This document shows, piece after piece, positions 1 to 6,935 of a stretch of 64,000 nt of DNA. Every line of letters starts with the position of its first letter. The first letter of the stretch is position 1. This DNA is from Candidatus Peregrinibacteria bacterium CG11_big_fil_rev_8_21_14_0_20_46_8. GTDB lineage: Bacteria > Patescibacteriota > Gracilibacteria > UBA1369 > UM-FILTER-53-11. Under the pieces are notes generated by a model. That model worked only from the letters and a program-made list of their open reading frames with translations. It was not told the origin of the DNA and ran no database searches. Where the stretch lies: positions 4,878 to 68,877 of the forward strand of contig PCVQ01000003.1 of NCBI GenBank assembly GCA_002796025.1, in the 5' to 3' direction. Made by a program: the position numbers and the translations under genes.

Positions 1-40
1 ATTGAGCTGATTATACAGATTTCAATCCGTAAATATTAGC

Positions 41-319
41 TCATGAAGCATGAGCAAGCTGCGATTTTTCTTTCTCGGTTAAAGGCCGAACATGCTCTCG
101 GCCAATAGTAGATGGACCCATCTCTGCATTTATTTGAGCTTGAGTTAGCCATATGATTTCGTCCCGAATACCTCGTGCATTTATTTGAGCTGTAAGCTCG
201 TCGATAGTATCGGCAATCACTAGTGGATATATTCTCCCTGGATGAGTTACCCGAAAAGATGGATGATCCTCTTTTTCTTCATAAGCATACCCAATCACCG
301 TGTCAGGCTTAATATCCAT
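41..319 (-). CDS. Small hypothetical protein (92 aa)
   Basis: I do not recognise a family. The 92-residue product is soluble, mildly acidic and balanced in composition, with no signal peptide, membrane segment or Cys motif. A central region predicted helical (residues 35-60) repeats the element AQINA. The ATG start at 319 lies just downstream, in the same direction, of the proposed structured RNA and its terminator at 386-430. The composition looks like a real protein, unlike the other frames here. Function is unknown. Confidence 0.6.
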   Translation of the reverse strand: MDIKPDTVIGYAYEEKEDHPSFRVTHPGRIYPLVIADTIDELTAQINARGIRDEIIWLTQAQINAEMGPSTIGREHVRPLTEKEKSQLAHAS

Positions 320-385
320 TTTTATGCATGTGATTTATGAATATAAGAATCCATTTTAAATTCTTTGGCAGTAATTGCAACCACA

Positions 386-430
386 TAAAAAAGCCTTTCA
401 ATATTGGGTGGGGGATAATACTGAAAGGCT
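386..430 (-). terminator. Intrinsic terminator of the structured RNA
   Basis: On the minus strand a 14-bp stem (AGCCTTTCAGTATT with AATATTGAAAGGCT, one G-U pair) encloses a C-rich loop and runs into six T residues at 392-387. The plus strand lacks a U tract, which sets the direction. Confidence 0.65.
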
Positions 431-437
431 CATTTAT

Positions 438-457
438 GCCCCCGCCGAGGCGGGGGC
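438..457. repeat. GC-rich perfect hairpin
   Basis: Nine bases (GCCCCCGCC) are followed by GA and the exact reverse complement. There is no U tract on either side, so it is not a classical terminator. It may be the last stem of the structured RNA or a dispersed extragenic palindrome. Confidence 0.5.
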
Positions 458-786
458 AACCACATCAATTCCAGGTAACCTATCAAGCGAACGAAAATAA
501 AATAATGCTCGCCAGAGGCCGTTTTGTCCAAGACGACATGGGTGAATGGAGACCAGGCCATTCTCTCCCGTATGTAATCAATTTTACGAAAACATACGTA
601 GATCTGCTGTGCTTCGGTTTTTGTTTGCGTGGAACCGTAACAACGGCTTGTTTTTTGTGTTTATATTAGGTGAGTCCCGAAGGCTCAAACACCAAGCTTT
701 ATTTTTGTTTGAGTGGTAAGTGGGGTCGGCTGTGGCCACTTACCAGACGCAAAGCAGAGAGAGGGAGGCGCCTGCGAAGAGAATAT

Positions 787-822
787 TTATTTTTGTTTTA
801 TCACCAGCGGGATCACCTCCTT
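787..822 (-). other. Perfect Shine-Dalgarno followed by a five-codon ORF
   Basis: On the minus strand AAGGAGGTGAT is followed at normal spacing by GTG (804-802), then Ile, Lys, Gln, Lys and a TAA stop at 789-787. It could be a leader peptide or a ribosome-docking site inside the RNA. It could also be fortuitous, the 16S-complementary stretch being the functional element. No longer frame follows. Confidence 0.25.
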
Positions 823-991
823 CTCACTGCCTTGTGTCTTCACTCCGATTAGATCGGGGCGCAGTGAGGTTCGAATTGTAGCTAGCGTACTATTATTTTT
901 GAGATGCTCTCGTCAGGTATGTGCCGTAGTATATGTGGCGCCTGGGGCAATCTCAGTGAAGCTAGCAAGATTTCAATGAACGAATCACGAC

Positions 992-1020
992 ATGGTACTA
1001 AACGCACAGAATTTGCGCAA
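992..1020 (-). promoter_or_regulatory. Putative sigma70-type promoter of the structured RNA
   Basis: Read on the minus strand, TTGCGC (1020-1015) and TACCAT (997-992) are separated by 17 bases. Each matches four of six consensus positions. Transcription would start near 985, just before the first GCTAGC-closed hairpin. The assignment rests on spacing and on the terminator at the other end. Confidence 0.35.
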
Positions 1021-1116
1021 CTCTTTTTATTCGCCAAAGTCTAGAGTTATGTATTTATTTAGATTGGATATATCTAATTTGGGCAATTTTATTCGTTATT
1101 TGCTATGCTGATGCAG

Positions 1117-1806
1117 ATGAAAAAACAGGTTGTGACTCCCCTCTTCATTGGTATCGGTCTCCTTGTTGGCATTATTTTTTCGCTGCAATTTCGTGCTAAA
1201 CCTATTGGGAGCGGCTCGTTTCCGTTGGAGCGGCTCGAAATTCAAAAGGAGTTGCTGACTGAATATTCAGTTGAGCAACAAGAATTAAAACAAAGAATTG
1301 AAGAGGCAGACGAAAAATTGCAGGAAGCCCGAGCGCTTATTGAGCGCCAGACTTCACCGCAAACTCTTAACGAACTTGACCGCCTGCGTGCTGCAGCCGG
1401 TTTTACTGCGGTAGAAGGCAGTGGTATTCGTGTTAAGCTGAGTGATAATCCAGGTGTTTCGCGCCGCGGCTTTTCTAGTGTAAATGAGAATTTTGTGCAG
1501 GCCAGCGATGTGCGCGATCTTGTAAATAGTTTGTTTTTAAAGGATGCGCGTGCTGTTTCGATAAATGGAAATCGAGTTATGCCACTTACTTCCATTCAGC
1601 CTGTTGCCGATAATCTCCTGGTGGGGAACTTTTTTGAAATTGCTCCGTTTGTTATCGAAGCAGTTGGGGACCCTGATGCGCTAGAAGAAGCAGTCGAGAC
1701 GATCCGCAGCAGAAAAATACGCGTTTTTGCTGATGTTGTTGATTCTTTGAAGCTTGAACCGGTAGAGAGTAGACGTACTCTTAAATTCCTTAAACTTCAT
1801 GAATAA
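1117..1806 (+). CDS. DUF881 family membrane-anchored protein
   Basis: Numbered from the ATG at 1117, a transmembrane segment (about residues 6-23) is followed by a charged coiled coil (about 40-85) and a DUF881 domain (about 88-229). That domain shows the typical layout: a GSGI strand, an AVSINGNRV core, and an FVIEAVGDP motif near the end. DUF881 proteins are often encoded near division or cell-wall genes in Gram-positive bacteria; their molecular role is not established. Two upstream in-frame ATGs (1105, 1111) exist. I prefer 1117 because TATGCT at 1104-1109 would start transcription almost at that codon. The next gene overlaps by 8 nt and is a paralogue. Confidence 0.8.
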   Translation: MKKQVVTPLFIGIGLLVGIIFSLQFRAKPIGSGSFPLERLEIQKELLTEYSVEQQELKQRIEEADEKLQEARALIERQTSPQTLNELDRLRAAAGFTAVEGSGIRVKLSDNPGVSRRGFSSVNENFVQASDVRDLVNSLFLKDARAVSINGNRVMPLTSIQPVADNLLVGNFFEIAPFVIEAVGDPDALEEAVETIRSRKIRVFADVVDSLKLEPVESRRTLKFLKLHE

Positions 1807-2434
1807 AAATAAAGCTATTATTTTAATTGCGATTATTATTGGTGTACTGCTGGCTTTACAGTATCGCTCATTTCGAGAAATCGAATTACTTGTGCAGCGC
1901 ACTGAGCCGGAGAATATTTTTACCGAACTCCGCGTTTTTCAAGTAGCAAACAAGCAGTTGCGTGCAAATTTAGATGTTACAAAGCGTGCATTGGATGAAA
2001 CTCAATCTAAACTTTCGCGTGAGGCAATTGATGAAGAAATCCAGCGTCTTAAGCTGTTGAGTGGTGAACAGACGGTTAGCGGCGAAGGTATTGAAGTTAC
2101 TTTTGATGCTGCAGTTAAAACATTTTGGCTTAACGATCTTATTTCTCAACTTGTGGTTACCGGTGCTGAAGCAGTTGCAATTAATGATGTTCGTTTGCTC
2201 GACCGCACAGCCGGCTTTCGCGATATTGGTGATGGGATTCTTATGCGACGATATTTTTTGCGCCCACCGTTCAAAATTACAGCGATAGGCCCGCGCACTG
2301 AAATGCAAAGTGCAATCGCCCAGAGCGGCGGCATTGTCGACCGCATCGAAGATGCGAATCCTACATTAAAGATTATCGTTGCAGAAAGAGAGAAGATTAT
2401 CATTCCTGCTTTTAACGAAGAGTCATCTCAATAA
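1799..2434 (+). CDS. DUF881 family protein, second tandem copy
   Basis: The architecture is the same as in the preceding gene: N-terminal transmembrane segment (residues 5-22), coiled coil (about 45-85), then a DUF881 domain (88-200) with SGEGIEVTF, AVAINDVR and PPFKITAIGP. The start ATG overlaps the end of the first copy by 8 nt, so the two are almost certainly translationally coupled and may form a hetero-oligomer through their coiled coils. The last 12 nt overlap the convergent gene that ends at 2423. No Shine-Dalgarno is visible. Confidence 0.8.
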   Translation: MNKNKAIILIAIIIGVLLALQYRSFREIELLVQRTEPENIFTELRVFQVANKQLRANLDVTKRALDETQSKLSREAIDEEIQRLKLLSGEQTVSGEGIEVTFDAAVKTFWLNDLISQLVVTGAEAVAINDVRLLDRTAGFRDIGDGILMRRYFLRPPFKITAIGPRTEMQSAIAQSGGIVDRIEDANPTLKIIVAEREKIIIPAFNEESSQ

Positions 2435-3016
2435 GTACCAAAACACAGGCTGCAGTACGAGTAGAATATATGTAAGAACTGCGAAGATAGTTCTACTTGT
2501 TTTTTCTTTTGCCAATGTGTTTTTGAGAAGTTCTAAATCATGCTCGCGGTCGCGGATTTCTTTTCGGAGCAGTTCCAGCGTATATATCTCTTTTGTTCCA
2601 TCGATCCGCGCGACTTCCTCACTGGCAAATGGTCGTCCCGACCCGGTTGGCATGTGCTCCTTCTCTATTGTTTGCGCATGAAATTTAAGTTGCGATTCAA
2701 GTTGGCCGATTTTAAAATTCGCCTCTTGCAGTTGAGATTGATAATCATTCAGTGCAGATTTTGCCTCTTTATAGAGATCCTGATAAAAATCCGGCCGTGC
2801 ATGTTGCTCACGCGACGAAGCATATTGAACAGGTATGTTTTTTTCTTCACCCCCGTTCTTTTCGATATCTAAAACTTCTTTTTTATCGAGCCAAACGCGG
2901 CCGTCATTATAGCGCGCCGACAATTTGCCGGACCGGACATATCTATCTATTGTCCGGACTGACACATTGAGCAGTTCACTCGCTGTCTTCCTGTCTATGT
3001 CTGTCGATCTCGACAT
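2423..3016 (-). CDS. HTH DNA-binding protein with coiled coil and C-terminal membrane anchor
   Basis: Residues 8-55 form a MerR/excisionase-like helix-turn-helix (TASELLNVSVRTIDRYVRSG followed by a wing ending VWLDKKEVL). Two charged coiled-coil stretches follow (about 80-118 and 143-172). The last 20 residues are a hydrophobic helix (FAVLTYILLVLQPVFWYLLR), suggesting a tail-anchored, membrane-tethered DNA-binding protein. The organisation resembles the gene at 11390-11857, which has an aromatic tail instead. It might tether DNA or act as a membrane-linked regulator; the target is unknown. It is convergent with the DUF881 pair. Confidence 0.7.
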   Translation of the reverse strand: MSRSTDIDRKTASELLNVSVRTIDRYVRSGKLSARYNDGRVWLDKKEVLDIEKNGGEEKNIPVQYASSREQHARPDFYQDLYKEAKSALNDYQSQLQEANFKIGQLESQLKFHAQTIEKEHMPTGSGRPFASEEVARIDGTKEIYTLELLRKEIRDREHDLELLKNTLAKEKTSRTIFAVLTYILLVLQPVFWYLLR

Positions 3017-3087
3017 GTTGTCGATATTGTACTATTACCATATAAAAATCGCAATCATGCACATTTGTTCGTGCTACACTATTTGGT

Positions 3088-3531
3088 ATGCAGAATCTTG
3101 TTGTTACCATATACAATCGTACCCGCACAAAAGTTCCTCTAAAACCTTTTGAAGAGCTGTTGGCTCCGGCTACAAAAATTTTGTTGCGAGAAAAAAAGCT
3201 TCGCAAGGATGAGCAACTTAAATTTGAACTAAGTTTAATCGGCGATACGGCTATGCAGACGCTTAATAAAACGGTGCACTATAAAGACCGTCCGACGGAT
3301 GTTGTTTCACTGAGTTATTACGAAGAGCATAGCGGTGATAATTTTGTGGGAGAAATTTTTATCGCTCTTCCGTATGCTCGCCGGCAGGCAAAAAAAATAG
3401 GCCAATCTCTTAAAGAAGAGTTGCGCTTCTTGTTTGTACATGGTTTGCTCCATATTTTTGGTTACGACCATATGGAGCCCAAACAAGAGCAGGTTATGTT
3501 GGCGCTGACGTATGAGATACTGGAGAGATAA
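3088..3531 (+). CDS. ybeY: Endoribonuclease YbeY
   Basis: YbeY is a zinc-dependent endoribonuclease involved in 16S rRNA 3'-end maturation and ribosome quality control. The hallmark HGLLHIFGYDH supplies the three zinc ligands, H118, H122 and H128. The upstream RPTDVVS (68-74) matches the conserved TDVLSF element. At 147 residues the length is normal for the family. TACACT at 3075-3080 lies 7 nt before the ATG, consistent with a leaderless message. Downstream are a hairpin and tRNA-Tyr on the opposite strand. Confidence 0.93.
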   Translation: MQNLVVTIYNRTRTKVPLKPFEELLAPATKILLREKKLRKDEQLKFELSLIGDTAMQTLNKTVHYKDRPTDVVSLSYYEEHSGDNFVGEIFIALPYARRQAKKIGQSLKEELRFLFVHGLLHIFGYDHMEPKQEQVMLALTYEILER

Positions 3532-3552
3532 AGAGTTTATATTTTAATGCGC

Positions 3553-3584
3553 GTCTTGAATCGGCCCTTCGGGCCTTTCAGGAC
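3553..3584 (-). terminator. tRNA-associated hairpin repeat, copy 1
   Basis: An imperfect stem (GTCTTGAA with TTCAGGAC outside, GGCCC with GGGCC inside, loop TTC) sits just beyond the 3' end of tRNA-Tyr. A near-identical sequence in the same orientation relative to its tRNA follows tRNA-Glu at 14131-14163. The U tract is weak here, so processing or REP-type repetition are alternatives to termination. Confidence 0.5.
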
Positions 3585-3587
3585 ATA

Positions 3588-3672
3588 TGGTGGGCAGGGA
3601 GGGATTCGAACCCCCGAAGGCAGAGCCATCTGGTTTACAGCCAGACCCGTTTGACCGCTTCGGTACCTACCC
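3588..3672 (-). tRNA. tRNA-Tyr (GTA)
   Basis: This is a class II tRNA of 85 nt including an encoded CCA. The acceptor stem GGGTAGG pairs with CCTGCCC, the anticodon loop CTGTAAA gives GTA, the variable arm is long, and the T loop is GTTCGAATC. It lies 4 nt from tRNA-Thr in the same direction. Confidence 0.95.
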
Positions 3673-3676
3673 ATAA

Positions 3677-3753
3677 TGGAGCCACCTGTCGGGCTCGAAC
3701 CGACGACCCACAGTTTACAAAACTGTTGCTCTACCAGCTGAGCTAAGGTGGCT
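3677..3753 (-). tRNA. tRNA-Thr (TGT)
   Basis: The cloverleaf is 77 nt with an encoded CCA. The acceptor stem starts AGCCACC and closes with GGTGGCT. The anticodon stem CAGTT/AACTG frames the anticodon TGT. It precedes tRNA-Tyr, and the pair is probably cotranscribed. Confidence 0.94.
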
Positions 3754-3796
3754 CATTTCCTATTCTGGTAGAATAGGCACGCAAATCTTACTGATT

Positions 3797-4684
3797 ATGT
3801 ACGAAAAACTCAAGAAAAGCTTTCCAAAAATTCGTGAACAGGAGTTGCTCGCGAAACATTCTACCTTTCGTGTGGGTGGTCCGGCCGATTTATTTTATGA
3901 ATTAACAGATATAGAGGCTCTGCCGGAGCTCGTTACTACAGCTGAGAAATTAGATATCCCCTATCGAATTATTGGCCGGGGCACAAATATTCTCTTTACC
4001 GATAAAGGATACCGCGGACTTATTATTAAGAATGTTACTAATGGGTTAAAAGTTCAGGGTACTACTATATATGCCGATAGCGGTGTGTTATTGGCACAAA
4101 TTGTGCAGCAATCAGTTAAGCACCATGTAACCGGATTAGAGCCTCTCTTTGGACTTCCTGGCTCAATTGGTGCGGCAGTATGGGGCAATGCCGGTGTTCC
4201 TCAATGTGAGATCGGTTCCTTTGTAAAAGAGATCGAGCTTTACAAGCCAAAAGATGGGCGGCGCACATTGCAAGCTAACGAGATCGATTTTCGCTATCGT
4301 CATACTTCACTTCAGGAGATGCCGGAAATTATCTTGCGTGTTCAGCTTGCGCTGTTTCAGGGGGACGCACAGCAGTCAAAAGAAATGATGAAACTCATTA
4401 ATCAAATCCGTATTGGTAAACAGCCGACTGGCTATACCTGCGGTTCATTTTTTAAAAATCCAGCTCCCGATACAAGTGCCGGCATGCTCATCGATCAAGC
4501 TGGACTTAAAGGAACTAAGATTGGCGGCGCAGAAATTTCTCAAAAGCACGCTAATTTTTTTCTGAATAGCGAAAATGCAAGTGCGCAAAATATCCTCGAC
4601 CTTAAAAATCTTGCTCAAAAAAGAGTTAAAGAAAAATTTAAAATTGATTTAGAGCCGGAAGTTAAAATTATTGGGGAATTGTAG
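3797..4684 (+). CDS. murB: UDP-N-acetylmuramate dehydrogenase MurB
   Basis: MurB reduces UDP-N-acetylglucosamine enolpyruvate to UDP-N-acetylmuramate with NADPH and FAD in the cytoplasm, the second committed step of peptidoglycan synthesis. Visible motifs are the FAD loop GRGTNILF (60-67), PGSIGAAVWGNAG (121-133), the FRYR segment near 165, and CGSFFKNP (215-222) containing the catalytic Ser217. A Glu near the C-terminus in LEPEVKIIG completes the site. The length of 295 fits the family. TAGAAT at 3769-3774 is a likely -10 element, leaving a leader of about 15 nt without Shine-Dalgarno. The partner enzyme MurA is at 29886. Confidence 0.95.
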   Translation: MYEKLKKSFPKIREQELLAKHSTFRVGGPADLFYELTDIEALPELVTTAEKLDIPYRIIGRGTNILFTDKGYRGLIIKNVTNGLKVQGTTIYADSGVLLAQIVQQSVKHHVTGLEPLFGLPGSIGAAVWGNAGVPQCEIGSFVKEIELYKPKDGRRTLQANEIDFRYRHTSLQEMPEIILRVQLALFQGDAQQSKEMMKLINQIRIGKQPTGYTCGSFFKNPAPDTSAGMLIDQAGLKGTKIGGAEISQKHANFFLNSENASAQNILDLKNLAQKRVKEKFKIDLEPEVKIIGEL

Positions 4685-4685
4685 C

Positions 4686-4733
4686 TTTTGCTCTATTTAA
4701 AGAGCAAAAAAAGTGAGTTCTCACCTTTTCTTT
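4686..4733 (+). terminator. Terminator after murB
   Basis: There are two adjacent hairpins. TTTTGCTCT (4686-4694) pairs with AGAGCAAAA (4701-4709). Then GTGAG/CTCAC (4713-4724) is followed by CTTTTCTTT. The second forms a standard intrinsic terminator. Confidence 0.7.
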
Positions 4734-4772
4734 AGAGCGGCTTATGCATTTCTATTTGACCTGATATACCCC

Positions 4773-4802
4773 TTGCACCTAAGATGCATTATATGGTAGA
4801 AT
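4773..4802 (+). promoter_or_regulatory. Promoter of the pilin-like gene
   Basis: TTGCAC (4773-4778) and TAGAAT (4797-4802) are 18 bases apart. Transcription would begin near 4808-4810, beyond the first ATG at 4806, which favours translation from the ATG at 4836. Confidence 0.55.
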
Positions 4803-4835
4803 ATTATGAACTGTACTCTTAACTTATTCACCAAT

Positions 4836-5237
4836 ATGCAACTTAAAAAGACCCTCAAGCAGTTCGCTTTAGTTACTGGTCTCTCAGCACTCGCATTGTT
4901 ACTCTTCAATGCACTAGGTGCTGATCTCGCATTTGCGCAAGCAATTGCACCGGAAGATCAACCGGGTATTATCAGTCAGCTTTCTGGCGGCCAAACCGGT
5001 CTCCGCGGTATTGCACTCACTATTGTGAACTTCTTCCTCACCTTCTTAGGGCTTCTAGCGGTAATTATGATTATTTACGGAGGCTTCCTCTATGTAGGTT
5101 CAGCAGGCAATGAGGAGAACGTGAATAAGGCTAAGAAGATCCTGATGTATGCAGCGATCGGTATTCTTGTGATTATCGTCTCGTTCGCCTTCGTCAATAC
5201 GATCCTTGGCGCTGCTACGGTGGAGCGTCCTACATAG
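4836..5237 (+). CDS. T4SS-pilin-like small membrane protein (TrbC/VirB2 type)
   Basis: From the ATG at 4836 the product has a lysine-rich N-terminus, a long signal segment ending LAFAQA, and then two hydrophobic helices (IALTIVNFFLTFLGLLAVIM and a second near the C-terminus). They are joined by a short polar loop that carries GSAGNEENVNKAKK. This two-helix layout and the loop match the T4SS_pilin/TrbC family common in CPR genomes, where members are thought to form pili or secretion channels. An in-frame ATG at 4806 would add 10 residues but lies upstream of the predicted transcription start. No other secretion genes are adjacent, so the partner machine must be elsewhere. Confidence 0.75.
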   Translation: MQLKKTLKQFALVTGLSALALLLFNALGADLAFAQAIAPEDQPGIISQLSGGQTGLRGIALTIVNFFLTFLGLLAVIMIIYGGFLYVGSAGNEENVNKAKKILMYAAIGILVIIVSFAFVNTILGAATVERPT

Positions 5238-5243
5238 GATCTC

Positions 5244-5762
5244 TTAAACAACTATCGCAGAGGAGGGGGCCACGGCCTCCTCTTTTGTTTGTATCGTTTC
5301 CAGCTCCTTTACAATTATCGTTTCCTTCCGTATCTCAACAATTTTATGTGCACTAATTATCTTTTCTTGAAATTTTAAAAAAAGAAAAAGTTTTGCTACC
5401 GAAATTGAACTGAGTTGCATTTGTTTAGTATCGATCGAGTAATCGATAACTCGACCAAGATATATTCCAGTCGTTTCTCCGATAACCCGTGCACCGATAA
5501 GGTGCACTTGCATCTGTTGGATTGCTTGAAGACGAAGGAGATCTTCTGGCGGTACGATATTATCGGCATCGCCGATATAGAGTGCGTTGCCAAGACGCTC
5601 AACGTCCATGGCCGCGAGGGCGCGATTCTTTCCAAGAATAAATCCAACTACTTTCCCTTTTTTTTCAGGGTCAATAATAACATCGCGGACAGTAGCGACC
5701 GGACGCCGATTATGAGGTTCAATAACAGGCATTCCAATTAATTCAGAAAAGAGAAGTTGCAT
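5244..5762 (-). CDS. PRC-barrel domain protein
   Basis: Two PRC-barrel repeats are recognisable. The first (residues 3-75) has IGMPVIEPHNRRPVATVRDV and the VVGFIL strand. The second (about 85-165) has GARVIGETTGIYLGRVIDY. PRC barrels occur in RimM, photosynthetic reaction centre H subunits and many stand-alone proteins of unknown function. This one lacks a RimM N-terminal domain, signal peptide or membrane helix, so it is probably a cytoplasmic adaptor. TATCAT (minus strand, 5774-5769) is 6 nt from the ATG, fitting a leaderless transcript that diverges from tRNA-Pro. Confidence 0.8.
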   Translation of the reverse strand: MQLLFSELIGMPVIEPHNRRPVATVRDVIIDPEKKGKVVGFILGKNRALAAMDVERLGNALYIGDADNIVPPEDLLRLQAIQQMQVHLIGARVIGETTGIYLGRVIDYSIDTKQMQLSSISVAKLFLFLKFQEKIISAHKIVEIRKETIIVKELETIQTKEEAVAPSSAIVV

Positions 5763-5784
5763 AAGACCATGATACCACTATAAT
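5757..5784 (+). promoter_or_regulatory. Promoter of tRNA-Pro
   Basis: TTGCAT (5757-5762) and a perfect TATAAT (5779-5784) are spaced by 16 bases, and the tRNA begins 22 bases further on. The element overlaps the divergent -10 of the PRC-barrel gene. Confidence 0.6.
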
Positions 5785-5806
5785 GCTCCAGGTTTAGTTT
5801 CTTCAT

Positions 5807-5883
5807 CGGGGTGTGGCGCAGTTGGCTAGCGCGCTTGGTTTGGGACCAAGAGGCCCTGGGTTCGAGTCCCAGCACCCCGACCA
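5807..5883 (+). tRNA. tRNA-Pro (TGG)
   Basis: The 77-nt cloverleaf has an encoded CCA. The acceptor stem CGGGGTG pairs with CACCCCG, anticodon stem CTTGG/CCAAG frames the loop TTTGGGA, and the T arm is CTGGG TTCGAGT CCCAG. The stop codon of the next, opposite-strand gene begins immediately after it. Confidence 0.96.
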
Positions 5884-6486
5884 TCAAGAAACCTTCTTTG
5901 CTCGGTAACGAATAATAAATAGCGCAATAAGCGCTCCTATTAGGTTTGCAATAAGATCAAGTGAGGTATTTACATAACCACCGACACCGTTCTCGGGAAC
6001 GAGCACCGTAGCAATAAATTCAAAAATTTCATTGAGTGAGCCGAGCCCTGCTCCGGACATAACCAGAATAAAAGAGAGACGTTTTGTTCCAAGCGCTTCT
6101 TTGTGCATTAAAGGTCTCATGAGTTCATACATTAATAACGTGGCCGTAGCGAATCCAAAAATATGTACCACTTGGTCATATTTTAGGATTTCATAAGAGG
6201 TGGAAAGCGGTATGAGTATTTTGCTGTAGAGCACATCGTCCCCCACTGGAATGCCGCCTCCGGACATATGTAAAATTCCCCAAATGGTCATCCCCCACAA
6301 GGTCAGATTTGAATAACCAACTTTTTTATTTGAAATGAGAAGAAGTCCAAATATAAGAATAATAATCCCTACATAGAGCAAGAATTCAAAATCTAATCGT
6401 GTCAAAAAAAAGATTGTATAGCCTCCGATTACAAGAAGATTTACCGTAGCGATAATGCGTTGATCCTTTCTTAAATAGCGTTCCAT
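5884..6486 (-). CDS. YjdF/DUF2238-like membrane protein
   Basis: The product has about six transmembrane helices. The family signature YDQVVHIFGFATATLL and the later NEIFEFIATVLVPENGVGGY followed by TSLDLIANLIGALIAL match the YjdF (DUF2238) family. Conserved Asp, His and Glu residues sit near the membrane surface. The function of the family is unknown. The gene ends one base after tRNA-Pro on the other strand and diverges from the Gmad2 lipoprotein gene across a 27-bp promoter region. Confidence 0.72.
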   Translation of the reverse strand: MERYLRKDQRIIATVNLLVIGGYTIFFLTRLDFEFLLYVGIIILIFGLLLISNKKVGYSNLTLWGMTIWGILHMSGGGIPVGDDVLYSKILIPLSTSYEILKYDQVVHIFGFATATLLMYELMRPLMHKEALGTKRLSFILVMSGAGLGSLNEIFEFIATVLVPENGVGGYVNTSLDLIANLIGALIALFIIRYRAKKVS

Positions 6487-6513
6487 TAAGAATAAGCGTA
6501 CACTAGAGATGCT

Positions 6514-6918
6514 ATGTTGAAAAGAATCTTCCCATTCTTGGTTATTGTTCCACTCCTGCTCGCAAGTATGGCGAGTTGTTCACAGGGGCGGCAAGTAGTG
6601 AAGCCAGATGACATTGTTTTGGTCGCTCCGTTGCCCAATAGTGTTGTAACAAGTCCGCTTGCGGTTACCGGTGAGGCGCGCGGATTTTGGTTTTTTGAGG
6701 CGAGTTTTCCCGTCCGTCTTCTTGACGGGAATGGTAATATTATGGCTGAAGTTCCAGCTCAAGCTCAAGGTGAGTGGATGACCGAGAACTTTGTGCCTTT
6801 TGCAGCAGAATTAGATTTTTCAGCGCCTGCAACATCAACAGGTACATTGGTACTTGAAAAACAAAATGCAGCCGGATTGCCAAATCCAGAGCAGATGATT
6901 GTGCCAGTGCGCTTTTAG
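6514..6918 (+). CDS. Gmad2 immunoglobulin-like domain lipoprotein
   Basis: A signal peptide ends in a lipobox-like MASC, predicting lipidation at Cys22. The rest is one Gmad2 domain (about residues 35-134), with SPLAVTGEARGFWFFEASFPVRL in two parts, GEWMT and a closing MIVPVRF strand. Gmad2 domains are Ig-like modules of secreted proteins and spore-germination proteins; here the domain stands alone on a lipid anchor, probably at the outer face of the membrane. TACACT (6499-6504) precedes the ATG by 9 nt. Confidence 0.8.
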   Translation: MLKRIFPFLVIVPLLLASMASCSQGRQVVKPDDIVLVAPLPNSVVTSPLAVTGEARGFWFFEASFPVRLLDGNGNIMAEVPAQAQGEWMTENFVPFAAELDFSAPATSTGTLVLEKQNAAGLPNPEQMIVPVRF

Positions 6919-6935
6919 CAATTTTAGACGGTTTC

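Larger units (their letters stand above)
387..985 (-). ncRNA. Candidate ~600-nt structured RNA with an anti-16S tail
   Basis: No convincing gene lies between 320 and 1104, but the stretch is dense in inverted repeats. In minus-strand order they are: a compound hairpin closed by GCTAGC at 961-966/881-886 with inner stems 950-955/900-905, 941-944/914-917 and 937-939/923-925; 861-868/823-830 enclosing 853-859/843-849; 736-745/714-723; 706-713/684-691; 682-686/672-677 with a TTCG loop; 592-598/569-575; 558-563/544-549; and 438-457. A-rich linkers join several of them. A promoter-like pair (992-997, 1015-1020) and a U-tailed terminator (386-430) bracket it on the minus strand. Between two helices is AAGGAGGTGATCC (822-810), an exact complement of the conserved 16S rRNA 3' end. 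I could not match tmRNA, RNase P RNA, SRP RNA or 6S RNA. That this is one transcript is inference. Confidence 0.42.

Noticed and set aside
810..822. 3' end of a 16S rRNA gene on the plus strand
   Set aside because: GGATCACCTCCTT is exact, but no other 16S signature lies upstream and a protein-like gene occupies 41-319. I keep it as part of the RNA hypothesis and note that an rRNA relic is not excluded.
337..979. Open frames on the plus strand (337-669, 670-852, 713-979) as small genes
   Set aside because: Their composition is unlike proteins in this window, they lie over strong hairpins and have no start signals. The region is better explained as structured RNA.
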